Of a DNA stretch of 64,000 nt, positions 55,411 through 63,989 are shown one piece after another; within the stretch, counting starts at the first letter, position 1, and every line of letters begins with the position of its first letter. The stretch covers positions 1 to 64,000 of the forward strand of contig DATMAT010000042.1 of NCBI GenBank assembly GCA_035559815.1. Direction: 5' to 3'. Origin of the DNA: Thermodesulfobacteriota bacterium (lineage in GTDB: Bacteria > Desulfobacterota_D > UBA1144 > Nemesobacterales > CSP1-2). The notes under the pieces were generated by a model. That model worked only from the letters and a program-made list of their open reading frames with translations. It was not told the origin of the DNA and ran no database searches. A program made the position numbers and the translations under genes.

Positions 55411-56298
55411 ATGAATAACCTCCAGGATTCTTTTATCTCTTATCTCGCCGTGGTGAAAGGGCTTTCAAAGAACACCTTGGAGTCTTATGGAAGAGATGTC
55501 TCGAAGTGGGTAGTTTACCTAGAAGAAAGAGGGATCGTTGATATCAGAGAAGTCGATTACAAGGTCATTCTTGATTTTCTGACACATCTAAGAGAGCAGA
55601 ACCTTAATGCCCGGTCCGTAGCTCGGATACTGGTCTCCATAAAACAGTTTTTCAGATTTCTTCTCGCCGAAAAAATCATAGAGAAAGATCCCACCTTTCT
55701 TATACGCACCCCCAAGATTAGGACCTCTATCCCCGGCGTTCTGTCGCTCGACGACGTGGAGAAGCTCCTCTCCGCTCCCGATGATAAGACTCCCGAGGGT
55801 GTGCGTGATCTAGCCATGCTGGAAGTTTTATACGCAACCGGCATAAGGGTGACGGAGCTTGTCTCCCTTCAACTTAACAGCGTCAACTTCGAGCTTGGAT
55901 ACCTGATGGTTTACGGAAAAGGGGGAAAGGAAAGAATAGTGCCTATCGGAGATAAGGCCATAGCCAGCCTCCAAGAATACATGAATATCTCCAGGCCCAG
56001 CCTGCTTAAGTCCAGAAAATCGGTTTACCTATTTGTGACCAGGCGTGGTGGAAAGATGACCCGTCAAGGATTCTGGAAGCTGATCAAGGGATATGCCGGC
56101 AGGACCGGGATCGGCAAGAAAATAAGCCCGCACACACTCAGACACTCCTTCGCCACCCACCTCCTTGAGCGGGGGGCGGATTTGAGAACCATACAGATTA
56201 TGCTCGGACACTCGGACATCTCCACGACGCAGATATATACCCATATCCAGAGGGAAAGATTAAAAGAAATACACAGGAAATATCATCCGAGGTCCTAA
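55411..56298 (+). CDS. xerD: Tyrosine recombinase XerC/XerD
   Basis: Resolves chromosome dimers at dif. The 295 residues have the SAM-like N-terminal domain and the full active site: Arg146 (TGIRVTEL), Lys170 (GKGGKER), His241 and Arg244 (HTLRHSFATHLLERGADLRT), His267 (LGHSDISTTQ) and Tyr276 (IYTH). Length and lack of neighbours of mobile type fit housekeeping Xer rather than a phage integrase. XerC versus XerD cannot be settled here; motifs lean to XerD. It begins 18 bases after ahcY. Confidence 0.88.
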   Translation: MNNLQDSFISYLAVVKGLSKNTLESYGRDVSKWVVYLEERGIVDIREVDYKVILDFLTHLREQNLNARSVARILVSIKQFFRFLLAEKIIEKDPTFLIRTPKIRTSIPGVLSLDDVEKLLSAPDDKTPEGVRDLAMLEVLYATGIRVTELVSLQLNSVNFELGYLMVYGKGGKERIVPIGDKAIASLQEYMNISRPSLLKSRKSVYLFVTRRGGKMTRQGFWKLIKGYAGRTGIGKKISPHTLRHSFATHLLERGADLRTIQIMLGHSDISTTQIYTHIQRERLKEIHRKYHPRS

Positions 56299-56328
56299 GA
56301 CTGCGATAGAAAAGGAAAAGTACACGGA

Positions 56329-57012
56329 ATGGATTTTAATCTTAAACTCATATTAATTCAGGCTCCGGTTATCCTCTTTGCCCTCACCGTTCACGAGTTC
56401 TGTCATGCCTGGGTTGCAGATATGCTCGGTGATGACACTGCCAAGAGGCAGGGGCGGCTCACGCTTAACCCGATCGCTCACCTCGACGTTTTTGGAACCA
56501 TCCTCATGTTCCTGGCTGGGTTTGGTTGGGCAAAGCCGGTCCCGGTTAACCCGCTTAATTTCGAGAACCCCAGAAAAGGGATGCTCTTAGTGGCCATAGC
56601 CGGGCCGATTTCAAACCTGGCCATGGCCATTGTCGCCGGAATGATTCTAAAATTCGGGATTATAGACGTTAAGGGCATCGTGATAAACCCGTCCGTAACC
56701 GGAATAATGCCTACTATACTGGTGATGGTAATACTTACGCTCCAATTCGGCGTTGCGCTTGCCGTATTCAACATGCTTCCCCTGCCCCCGCTCGACGGCT
56801 CCAGGGTTGTCTACGGGCTTTTACCGGAAAGGCAGGCTTACGCCTATAGCCGCTTCGAGCCATACGGAATAATAATACTATTTGGCCTATTCTTTTTTGG
56901 AGGCCGTGTGTTTACCTACGTTCTCTGGTATCCTGTGTCCATCATAACCGAGTTTTTATCCGGCTATAGTTACTTCGAGCTATGGAGTGTAGTCAGGCAT
57001 CTTTCTGCCTAA
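56329..57012 (+). CDS. Site-2 protease (M50) family membrane metallopeptidase
   Basis: A 227-residue integral membrane protein with five or so helices. Zinc site HEFCH at 22-26 in the first helix and the partner Asp156 in NMLPLPPLDGSR. RLTLNPIAHLDVFGTILM is the usual loop after the first motif. No PDZ domain, so it is of the short Rip/YwhC type found near scpA in many bacteria. Substrate unknown. scpA follows. Confidence 0.9.
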   Translation: MDFNLKLILIQAPVILFALTVHEFCHAWVADMLGDDTAKRQGRLTLNPIAHLDVFGTILMFLAGFGWAKPVPVNPLNFENPRKGMLLVAIAGPISNLAMAIVAGMILKFGIIDVKGIVINPSVTGIMPTILVMVILTLQFGVALAVFNMLPLPPLDGSRVVYGLLPERQAYAYSRFEPYGIIILFGLFFFGGRVFTYVLWYPVSIITEFLSGYSYFELWSVVRHLSA

Positions 57013-57038
57013 CTTTAGCTGAACCACCGAGGAGAGCT

Positions 57039-57797
57039 TTGGAACTGGCCGAACCCTGCTTGGTAAAAATCGACGCATTCGAAGGCCCTCTTGACCTTCT
57101 ACTTCATCTCATCAAGAAGAACGAGATCGATATCTACGATATCCCCATAGCCGTCATAACCGAGCAGTATCTGGAGTACCTGGAAATGATGAGGAATCTC
57201 AACCTGGAGATAGTCGGAGATTATCTGGTGGTAGCCGCCGAACTTGGCTTGATTAAGTCCCATTTTCTCCTTCCTCAACCCGAGCCGGAAAAAGAGGATG
57301 AGACAGACCCCCGGGCAGAGTTGGTAAGAAGGCTTATCGAATACCAGAGATATAAAGAGGCGGCGTTGAAGTTATCGGAGTTTCAGATACTGGAGAGAGA
57401 CGTTTTTGTGAGGGTATTCCAGGACGACCAGGAGGACAAAATAAATGCCTTAATCAGAGCAGACCTGTGGTCGCTCATAGATGCCTTGCGTGACATATAC
57501 AAGCGCAGGAGCGAGATATGGCCTGAACCCATAAGGTTAGAGTTGGAAACCTCGACCATAGACGAAAAGATAGAGGAACTGGCCTCCAAGGTCCGGTCTC
57601 ATAAGACTGTACTCTTTGAGGAGCTTTTCGACGAGCTTACGTCGAGCTACGATTTTGTATTGACCTTCCTGGCCCTGCTGGAACTGATAAGAAGTTCAAC
57701 CATTGCTGCATACCAGGATAGCCCCTACAGTTCGATCAAACTCGTTTATTTAGGAGGGTCCCAGCTTGGACCGCAGCCGTATCAAGAAGGCAATTGA
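57039..57797 (+). CDS. scpA: Segregation and condensation protein A
   Basis: Kleisin subunit of the SMC-ScpAB condensin. I favour the TTG at 57039, preceded by GAGGAG; the frame also has an ATG at 56982 inside the protease gene. Family blocks: FEGPLDLLLHLIKKNEIDIY, DIPIAVITEQYLEYLEMM, DYLVVAAELGLIKSHFLLP, and a C-terminal winged-helix (about the last 80 residues; HKTVLFEELFDELTSSYDFV). Overlaps scpB by 32 bases. smc is not in the window. Confidence 0.92.
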   Translation: MELAEPCLVKIDAFEGPLDLLLHLIKKNEIDIYDIPIAVITEQYLEYLEMMRNLNLEIVGDYLVVAAELGLIKSHFLLPQPEPEKEDETDPRAELVRRLIEYQRYKEAALKLSEFQILERDVFVRVFQDDQEDKINALIRADLWSLIDALRDIYKRRSEIWPEPIRLELETSTIDEKIEELASKVRSHKTVLFEELFDELTSSYDFVLTFLALLELIRSSTIAAYQDSPYSSIKLVYLGGSQLGPQPYQEGN

Positions 57798-58329
57798 GAG
57801 CATTATTTTCACTTCGGATAAACCGGTATCCCTTCAAAAACTCCGCCATGTATTTTCCGATTTGAGCGGTGAAGAGGTGCAGGAGTGTGTGAATGAGTTG
57901 ATCACCGAGTGGAATGTGCTCGACCGTGGTTTTGGCATCCACGAGGTTGCCGGTGGCTATCAGTTCAGGACGTCACCCCAATACAGCGATTTTATAATAA
58001 GGTTCAAGCAACTGAAGCCCTTCAAGCTTAGCCGTGCTGCCCTCGAGGTTCTGGCAATAGTCGCTTATAGACAGCCCATTACCAGAATAGAGATTGACCA
58101 GATTAGGGGAGTGGATTCGTCCGGGGTGGTAACCATGCTACTGGATAGGCGTCTCATTCAGATAAAGGGTAGAAAGGACGTTATAGGACGGCCTTTCCTT
58201 TTTGGAACAACCGATGAATTCCTTGAAACCTTCGGACTGAAAAGTTTGGGTGACCTTCCTACTCTGAAAGAACTTGAGGAAATTGAAAAGGCTTTACAGC
58301 CTACCTTGCTTGGGTTGGACCAGGGATAA
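57766..58329 (+). CDS. scpB: Segregation and condensation protein B
   Basis: Partner of ScpA in condensin. The 187 residues start at a TTG seven bases after AGGAGGG, inside the end of scpA, implying coupled translation. Two winged-helix domains are visible: RIKKAIESIIFTSDKPVSLQ ... VQECVNELITEWN, and LSRAALEVLAIVAYRQPITR ... IEIDQIRGVDSSGVVTMLLD. The last 36 bases overlap the convergent ybeY gene. Confidence 0.93.
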   Translation: MDRSRIKKAIESIIFTSDKPVSLQKLRHVFSDLSGEEVQECVNELITEWNVLDRGFGIHEVAGGYQFRTSPQYSDFIIRFKQLKPFKLSRAALEVLAIVAYRQPITRIEIDQIRGVDSSGVVTMLLDRRLIQIKGRKDVIGRPFLFGTTDEFLETFGLKSLGDLPTLKELEEIEKALQPTLLGLDQG

Positions 58330-58776
58330 AAGCTCTTTTTCCTTTTTTCTCATTGCTATTGTTTCTTTCCTTTTCTTATGGTCGTGGCCGATGAGGTGTA
58401 GGGTGCCGTGTATGATTAGTCTTTGTATTTCTTTTTTTGTTGGGGTTTTGTATCTTTTTGCTTGTCTCTTGGCTGTTTCTATTGAGATGATTATGTCTCC
58501 TAATAAAAAATTTTGTTTGTGGTTGTGTGCAATAGCGGAATTAACATTCTCGGGATTCAAGACATACTGCGGGAACGAAAGTACATCGGTAGTCCTTTTT
58601 ATCCCTCTGTAGGTTTCGTTAAGATTCCTCATGGTAATGTCGTCGACAAGGCTTATAGAGACCTCGGTATGGCTTGGGAGGTTGAGTGCTTTGAGGATTA
58701 AAGTCATTTCTTTTTTTAAAGCCCTCTTTTCTGCCGAACTTAGATATGGTTTGCTATCGGTTATGAGTATTTTCAT
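58294..58776 (-). CDS. ybeY: Endoribonuclease YbeY
   Basis: Zinc-dependent RNase needed for rRNA maturation and quality control. I start at ATG 58776 (MKILITDSKPYLSSAEK), after GGGTAGGG; an in-frame codon at 58812 gives 12 more residues. The motif HGTLHLIGHDH holds the three zinc histidines; TYRGIKRTTDVLSFP and LLGDIIISIETAKRQA are also typical. It is one of two examples here of a gene end overlapping a convergent neighbour by more than 10 bases. Confidence 0.92.
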   Translation of the reverse strand: MKILITDSKPYLSSAEKRALKKEMTLILKALNLPSHTEVSISLVDDITMRNLNETYRGIKRTTDVLSFPQYVLNPENVNSAIAHNHKQNFLLGDIIISIETAKRQAKRYKTPTKKEIQRLIIHGTLHLIGHDHKKRKETIAMRKKEKELLSLVQPKQGRL

Positions 58777-59125
58777 GCCATGCCCTACCCTTTGCTTGAT
58801 TATTATAACCAATCACTGCTTTTTGAATCAGGTTCCTTATTTTTATGTTTGTTATGCAGGTTATAACTTTTACCCCCACCTTAATCCTCCCCCTTACGGG
58901 GAGGAAAATTTTAGTGTTGCTTCTTCTTTGTCCATTATTGAAGTCCTTTGTTTCATCAGGCCAACTCCGAAAATGAATCTCTTATTCTGGAAACGTTTGA
59001 TTATAATTAATAATTAACTGCAGTTAGCAATAGCGGATATAAGATTGGCCCAGTTAATTAGGACTGATTTCTTTCACCACATGCAATTATCAGGATAAAA
59101 TTTAAATGTTGTTGGTAGACTTAAA
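58777..59125. other. 349-base intergenic stretch with a short repeat
   Basis: Holds the repeat CCACCTTAATCCTCC...GGGGAGG (58873-58904), related to 157-247, and a copy of GCAATAGCGG (59027-59036). The open frame across it is not convincing as a gene. No RNA gene is seen. Confidence 0.5.
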
Positions 59126-59875
59126 ATGACCTCAGACGAATTATACCAGGGACTATCGCAACTATTTTCGGCGCGTGGGTTTAATCTTATCCGCCTGATA
59201 AGAGCCGAGGACTATGATAGAAATGCCGCGGAAAAACGACGCATTGCCAACCTCTTGCCCGGCGCTAATTCCCTCATACTGGTTGGCTTTGCCGGTAAAG
59301 ATTTTTGGAGCATCTTACAAACCTTTCTTGAAAAAAACTGGGAATTCAAAAACACAAGAGAACATTGGATTGATGACTATACTTTGTTCTCTTTTGAATC
59401 AGCACGCCGGATCCTCGAAGATGAAAAGGTAAATTACAGGACGTCATTTCCATTTGATCATACGGACTACACGCTCGATTTCTCTAAGCTAGGAGAACTG
59501 GGAGGAATAGGCGTCAAAAGCCTATTGGGTATTTTGATTCATCCCGAATACGGCTCATGGATTTCCCTACGTGGGGCTATCATCACCGACTTGGAATTCA
59601 AAGCCTATGATAAACCCTTAGAGTATTTCGATCCATGTCCTCCTTGCTCGAAACCGTGTATATCTGCCTGCCCGGCAAGAACGATTTCTGAAAAAGATGG
59701 ATGGGACTACTACGCCTGCATGAAATTTCGAGTGAGTAGCAATACGTGCAATGATAACTGTGCCTCCCGGCGCGCCTGTCCCTACGGCAAGGAGCACCAG
59801 TATTCAGAGGAGCAACTGGCTTATCATCACCGGTTTGTCCTCAGGAGTATAAAGAATCATTTCCAAAAGTCCTAA
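59126..59875 (+). CDS. QueG-like iron-sulfur protein
   Basis: A 249-residue protein resembling the N-terminal and 4Fe-4S parts of epoxyqueuosine reductase (COG1600): PGANSLILVGFAGKDFWSIL near the start, GIGVKSLLGILIHPEYGSW, then two cysteine groups, Cys171, 174, 178, 182 (CPPCSKPCISACPA) and Cys198, 208, 212, 218 (ACMKFR ... NCASRRACPYG). The count allows two clusters. It is much shorter than QueG and lacks the HEAT-like C-terminus. It may reduce a corrinoid or act as an electron carrier; this is inference. Single gene. Confidence 0.65.
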   Translation: MTSDELYQGLSQLFSARGFNLIRLIRAEDYDRNAAEKRRIANLLPGANSLILVGFAGKDFWSILQTFLEKNWEFKNTREHWIDDYTLFSFESARRILEDEKVNYRTSFPFDHTDYTLDFSKLGELGGIGVKSLLGILIHPEYGSWISLRGAIITDLEFKAYDKPLEYFDPCPPCSKPCISACPARTISEKDGWDYYACMKFRVSSNTCNDNCASRRACPYGKEHQYSEEQLAYHHRFVLRSIKNHFQKS

Positions 59876-60536
59876 GCAAACTGGTATGTAAAAACTGATT
59901 TCAATCTTTATAGACGAACTCGCTGCTGTCCAAAATAATTAGAAACTAATAGATTCACTCTCATAAAACAAGCCTCTTCGACAAACAAAAACGCCCTCTT
60001 AAAATCTCTTTTATGTTCGCTATGCAAGCGCTCTCCTAACCCTATTTGTCAGAGTATCTTTTCTACACCTCAGTTACACCCTTCTCTACACTAACACACC
60101 CCGTCCCTTCGGGACACCCCTCTCTAGAGGGGAATCTCTACAGCAAGTCCCCTCTTGAGAGGGGATTTAGGGGTGTGTAATGTGGGTGAGATGAAGAGAT
60201 GCACAATCATCCCATGTAATTCCGAGCTAAAAGAAAAGCTTCATAAACTGGCCATCTAGTTAGTAGTGCCTATAAAATAAGGTGCATCCTTCTGCCCTTT
60301 GACTGGGCTGAACAGTCCCTTCGACTCCGCTGGGACTGGCTTACAGAGGGGGGAATTAAAGAGGGGTTGCTTTCTCTTTGTCCGTCACTAGAGCCCTTTG
60401 ATAAGTATCGGGCAAGCTCTGATAATTAGTCTCTTATTTTTGACAAGTTTGATATAAACGAAAAATCAATTCTGAATGCAATAGCGGATCTAGAGCCAAC
60501 TCATTAAAATAATATGGTATCATTGAGACCTAATTC
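59876..60536. other. 661-base intergenic stretch, the longest in the window
   Basis: No convincing gene on either strand. It contains the nested palindrome at 60094-60178, a decayed related segment at about 60287-60375 (CTGGGCTGAACAGTCCC ... GGGACTGG ... GGGGGGAATTAAAGAGGGG) and a copy of GCAATAGCGG (60478-60487) just before der. Confidence 0.55.
60094..60178. repeat. Nested palindromic repeat with ACACACCCC/GGGGTGTGT ends
   Basis: Outer 9-base arms (60094-60102 and 60170-60178) enclose three hairpins: GTCCC-TTCG-GGGAC, CCCCTCTCTAGAGGGG and TCCCCTCTTGAGAGGGGA. The whole could form a cloverleaf-like or cruciform structure. Confidence 0.75.
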
Positions 60537-61889
60537 ATGAATAAAACCAAGGAAAAAATTAAAAGAAGAAAACCGCTCGTGGCCATTGTGGGAAGGCCGA
60601 ACGTGGGAAAATCCACATTATTTAACAGGATTATCGGCTGGCAGAAGGCCATAGTGGAAGACGTCCCCGGGGTAACCAGGGACCGGATATACGGAGAGGC
60701 GGAATGGGCCGGGGTCGAATTTAACATAATCGACACCGGCGGACTCGAGCCTGAGTCCGATGACTTTTACCTATCCTTGATAAAAAGCCAGATCGAGGTG
60801 GCCATAAACGAGGCAGACCTCATTCTCTTCATCTTGGATGGAAAAACCGAGGTAATGCCCCAGGACATAGAGATCTCCAAGCTCTTAAGAAAGAGGACAA
60901 AACCCGTTCTTTACGTGGTGAATAAAGTCGACCATGAAAAGCACGAAATAAGCGCTCTTGACTTTCATTCCCTGGGGGTTGACAAGTTCGTCTCCGTATC
61001 CGCCGTCCATGGAAGAAGGATGGACGAGCTTCTCGACGCTATTGTAGAGAACCTTCCGCAAACGGATGCTATAGCCGATGACCATGACCAGAACGCCATC
61101 AGGGTAGCAGTAGTGGGTAAGCCTAACGTGGGCAAATCCACCCTGATTAATAAAATCCTAGGCGAAGAGAGGTTACTCACGAGCCCACTACCGGGAACCA
61201 CCAGGGACTCCATAGACACCTACGTAGAAAGGGGCAGCAAGAAATATATATTCATCGACACCGCCGGTATAAGAAGAAAATCAAAGGTCACCTTCTCCGT
61301 GGAGAGGTACAGTGTGCTAAGAGCGATCAAGACAATCGAAAGAGCCGACGTTGTTTTACTCATGATCGACAGCCAGGAAGGACCGACCCACCAGGATGCC
61401 CGCATCGGAGAGCTCATACACGACAAGGGAAAGGGATGCGTTATTTTGCTGAATAAATGGGACCTGGTCCCGGAGAAGATTGCTGAGACAACCGGCATCG
61501 AAGACATAACCAGGGACAGGTTAAAGGAGATAGACTTTGCCCCGGTTATTTCCATATCCGCATTAACCGGGAAGCGGGTGAACAAGATATTTGACTGCAT
61601 AGAGCTTGTCTATCAGAACTACAGCCGGAGAATCGCCACGAAGCCGCTTAACAGAATGCTCGAAGCAGTCCTTAAAACAAACCCTCCTCCGATCTATAAG
61701 GGAACGGAGATTAAGTTCTATTACATATCCCAGCCCATGACCAAGCCGCCCACATTTGTGATATTCACAAACCGTATTAAAGGGATTCCGGAGAGCTATC
61801 AGAAATTTTTGGAGAACAGGCTAAGACAGGAATTCGATTTAGAGGGAACACCCATAAAGTTGATATTCAGGGAGAGAAGGAGGAAGTGA
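60537..61889 (+). CDS. der: GTPase Der (EngA)
   Basis: Double-GTPase factor for 50S ribosome assembly. The 450 residues have two G domains: GRPNVGKST (19-27), DTGG and NKVDH in the first, GKPNVGKST (194-202), DTAGIRRKSKV and NKWDL in the second, followed by the KH-like domain ending in KLIFRERRRK. Full length. It stands alone after a long repeat-rich gap. Confidence 0.96.
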   Translation: MNKTKEKIKRRKPLVAIVGRPNVGKSTLFNRIIGWQKAIVEDVPGVTRDRIYGEAEWAGVEFNIIDTGGLEPESDDFYLSLIKSQIEVAINEADLILFILDGKTEVMPQDIEISKLLRKRTKPVLYVVNKVDHEKHEISALDFHSLGVDKFVSVSAVHGRRMDELLDAIVENLPQTDAIADDHDQNAIRVAVVGKPNVGKSTLINKILGEERLLTSPLPGTTRDSIDTYVERGSKKYIFIDTAGIRRKSKVTFSVERYSVLRAIKTIERADVVLLMIDSQEGPTHQDARIGELIHDKGKGCVILLNKWDLVPEKIAETTGIEDITRDRLKEIDFAPVISISALTGKRVNKIFDCIELVYQNYSRRIATKPLNRMLEAVLKTNPPPIYKGTEIKFYYISQPMTKPPTFVIFTNRIKGIPESYQKFLENRLRQEFDLEGTPIKLIFRERRRK

Positions 61890-61893
61890 TGAG

Positions 61894-61962
61894 AGTATGG
61901 GGGTATGGGGGTGAACGGTGTGTGGGGCAGTGAGCTATGCCCATACGTCCAAACGCCCACAC
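61894..61962. repeat. Inverted repeat of TATGGG/CCCATA and GTGTGGG/CCCACAC units
   Basis: GTATGGGGGTATGGGGGTG and GTGTGGGGC at the left pair in part with GCCCATACG and CGCCCACAC at the right. It fills the gap between the ends of the convergent der and glycosyltransferase genes. Confidence 0.6.
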
Positions 61963-61967
61963 TTATT

Positions 61968-63215
61968 CTAGGTATATTTCTCCGCCACTTCCAATATATT
62001 TTTCTCCACATCACTGCTTCTATCCTTTGCAGAAAATAACCTCATCACCCTCTCCCTGCCGGCTGCTCCCATCGATAGGCGAAGAGGCCGGTCTGAAATA
62101 AGCCGGGATATAGACTTACCCATCTGCTCGGTATTCCCGGGCTGGTTGAGTATCCCGGTCACCCCGTTTTCCACAGCTTCTACAATACCGCCGACGCTGA
62201 AGCCTACTACCGGCAAGCCAAAGCACATAGCCTCTATAACCACCCTCGGAAAAGGGTCCGGATAGTTAGAGGGTATGACAAAAACGTCAAAGTCCTTGAG
62301 GTAAGGCCTTACATCCTTTTTGTATCCGGTAAAGATGAAGAAACCCTCAAGGTCATGGTTCCTCACCAAACCTTTTAAAAACTGTAGATGATTATCCTGG
62401 AAAAAATAGGGCGTATCCCCGACAATAACGAATCTAACCTTGGCCATATCGTTACCCATACTGCCTTTCACGGCAAGGGCCGACCTTATCAGGTATTCAT
62501 AACCCTTCTTCGGGACTATCCTCCCCGTGCTTCCCACTACGATCGCCCCCTCCGGAATGTTGAACTCGTGGCGTAAAACGCCCATTGTCTTTTCCGGGTC
62601 GAAGTCTTGAGGGTCAATCCCATTATGGATAACCACTATCTTATCCCGGCTAAAATGAAACTGACCCGCAGTAGGGTTGGAGACACATATAATCTTTTTC
62701 ACCACCGGAAGGGCGGAGAGAAGGTTGATGGTTAGCCATAGAGCTTTGGTTTGTTGAATATTCCTTACATGCCATATAACCGGACATAGGCTAAAAACGC
62801 CCATCAGCGCGCCCACGATCTTAGCCACCGTGCCGTTGCAGTATATTATGTTTATTCTCTTCCTTCTTATTAAAAATGGAGAAGAAATTACGAATAGAGC
62901 CAGGTCGAGGATATTCAAGATTACCGAGAGAATTTTGAATAGTCTGGATAAGGCAGGAGGCTCATCATCACTCCTGAGCCAACTCCAATTGAGCCGCGGC
63001 CTGAGAACGTTCTCCGGGAATTTTCTTTCGACGATAATCCTATCTCCAAGACCCTCATTTCTTACCAAATCGGTAAAAACATCCTCCTTGGGCACCAGGA
63101 CAAAAGGGTCAATTCTGGTTTTATCTACATATTTCAGGATATAAAAGAGGCTTCGCCCCGGGCCCCCGTCCCTCACAGAGTGGTTTATGAAGAGTACTCT
63201 TGTCGGTGATTCCAT
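61968..63215 (-). CDS. Glycosyltransferase family 4 protein
   Basis: A 415-residue GT-B fold sugar transferase. N-terminal acceptor domain starts RVLFINHSVRDGGPGRSLFY (the Gly-rich loop after the first strand), and the donor domain shows VVGSTGRIVPKKGYEYLIRS, RFVIVGD, FFIFTGYKKDVRPYLKDFDV and FPRVVIEAMCFGLPVVGFSV with the conserved E-x7-E region. A weak membrane-associated segment lies near 108-125. Probably builds a polysaccharide or lipid-linked sugar; no other glycan genes are near enough to define which. Confidence 0.85.
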   Translation of the reverse strand: MESPTRVLFINHSVRDGGPGRSLFYILKYVDKTRIDPFVLVPKEDVFTDLVRNEGLGDRIIVERKFPENVLRPRLNWSWLRSDDEPPALSRLFKILSVILNILDLALFVISSPFLIRRKRINIIYCNGTVAKIVGALMGVFSLCPVIWHVRNIQQTKALWLTINLLSALPVVKKIICVSNPTAGQFHFSRDKIVVIHNGIDPQDFDPEKTMGVLRHEFNIPEGAIVVGSTGRIVPKKGYEYLIRSALAVKGSMGNDMAKVRFVIVGDTPYFFQDNHLQFLKGLVRNHDLEGFFIFTGYKKDVRPYLKDFDVFVIPSNYPDPFPRVVIEAMCFGLPVVGFSVGGIVEAVENGVTGILNQPGNTEQMGKSISRLISDRPLRLSMGAAGRERVMRLFSAKDRSSDVEKNILEVAEKYT

Positions 63216-63332
63216 TATCAGGTTCTTAGCTTACCAATTTACCATGCCATAAAGGGATTATCTAATGAAAACCCGCCCACCGTCAGTATAATATTATTCA
63301 AAATTCACATAGCGAGATACCCGGAGGCATGA

Positions 63333-63989
63333 ATGAGGACGAAAAAAATTACTTCTGTACTCAGTTTTGTATTAATCATTATAACTATCTCTTTACTCAT
63401 ATCAGGCGGCTGCGACATAAAATTTAGCTCCGACAATGACAACGGTAACGGAGGAAATAACGACGCAGTCCTTCAAGGAACAATAACCGAAATTACACCT
63501 GATACTGATATAGAGGGTATAACCGTCGAAGTAGAGGACGAGGACAGCGGAAATCTGTTTTCAGACATAACCGATGCCGACGGATTCTTTCGAATCGAAG
63601 GAAATTTCAGCGGCTCTCCGGCCAGGCTTGAGTTTCTTGACGAAAGCCTAGAACGAATAGCCCTAACCAGCATCACCGTATTCCCCGGAGCCGAAGTGGA
63701 CGTTGGAAACATAACCATTACCAATGGAAATGTAGAATTTGAAGACATAAACGTGGTTTTCGAAGGGGACATTATCGAAAACAACTGCTCCGGAGATTCC
63801 GGCACTTTAGAGGTGGAAGTAGATAGTGATACAGAAGTTATAGTTCAGGTAAGCTCCGCCACTGAAATAATACTCGATAATGATGATGACCTAATTTGTG
63901 AAGATTTATTGGTCGGAGATAATATCGAGATTGATGGAGTGCTATCAGCCGGAGATATAGTAGAAGCCGATAGAATCGAAGTGCTTTGA
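63333..63989 (+). CDS. Putative lipoprotein with acidic beta-rich domains (DUF5666-like C-terminus)
   Basis: A 218-residue exported protein. The signal sequence (1-26) ends in ISGGC, an imperfect lipobox with Cys27 as the likely lipidated residue, followed by an Asp/Asn/Gly linker. Residues 46-115 resemble a carboxypeptidase-regulatory/beta-sandwich repeat (LQGTITEITPDTDIEGITVE, DADGFFRIEG), and residues 140-218 follow the DUF5666 pattern (LLVGDNIEIDGVLSAGDIVE). It is very acidic. GGAGG precedes the ATG. Function unknown. Confidence 0.7.
   Translation: MRTKKITSVLSFVLIIITISLLISGGCDIKFSSDNDNGNGGNNDAVLQGTITEITPDTDIEGITVEVEDEDSGNLFSDITDADGFFRIEGNFSGSPARLEFLDESLERIALTSITVFPGAEVDVGNITITNGNVEFEDINVVFEGDIIENNCSGDSGTLEVEVDSDTEVIVQVSSATEIILDNDDDLICEDLLVGDNIEIDGVLSAGDIVEADRIEVL

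Noticed and set aside
55411-56298. Phage or integron integrase
   Set aside because: Length, motifs and housekeeping neighbours fit chromosomal Xer; no attachment site or phage genes are near.
58631-59017. 128-codon plus-strand frame over ybeY and the following gap
   Set aside because: It overlaps ybeY in antisense, runs through a repeat and has no recognisable domain or ribosome site.
59876-60536. tRNA or other structured RNA gene in the longest gap
   Set aside because: No acceptor-stem pairing with a GTTCRA loop was found; the structure present is the nested repeat.
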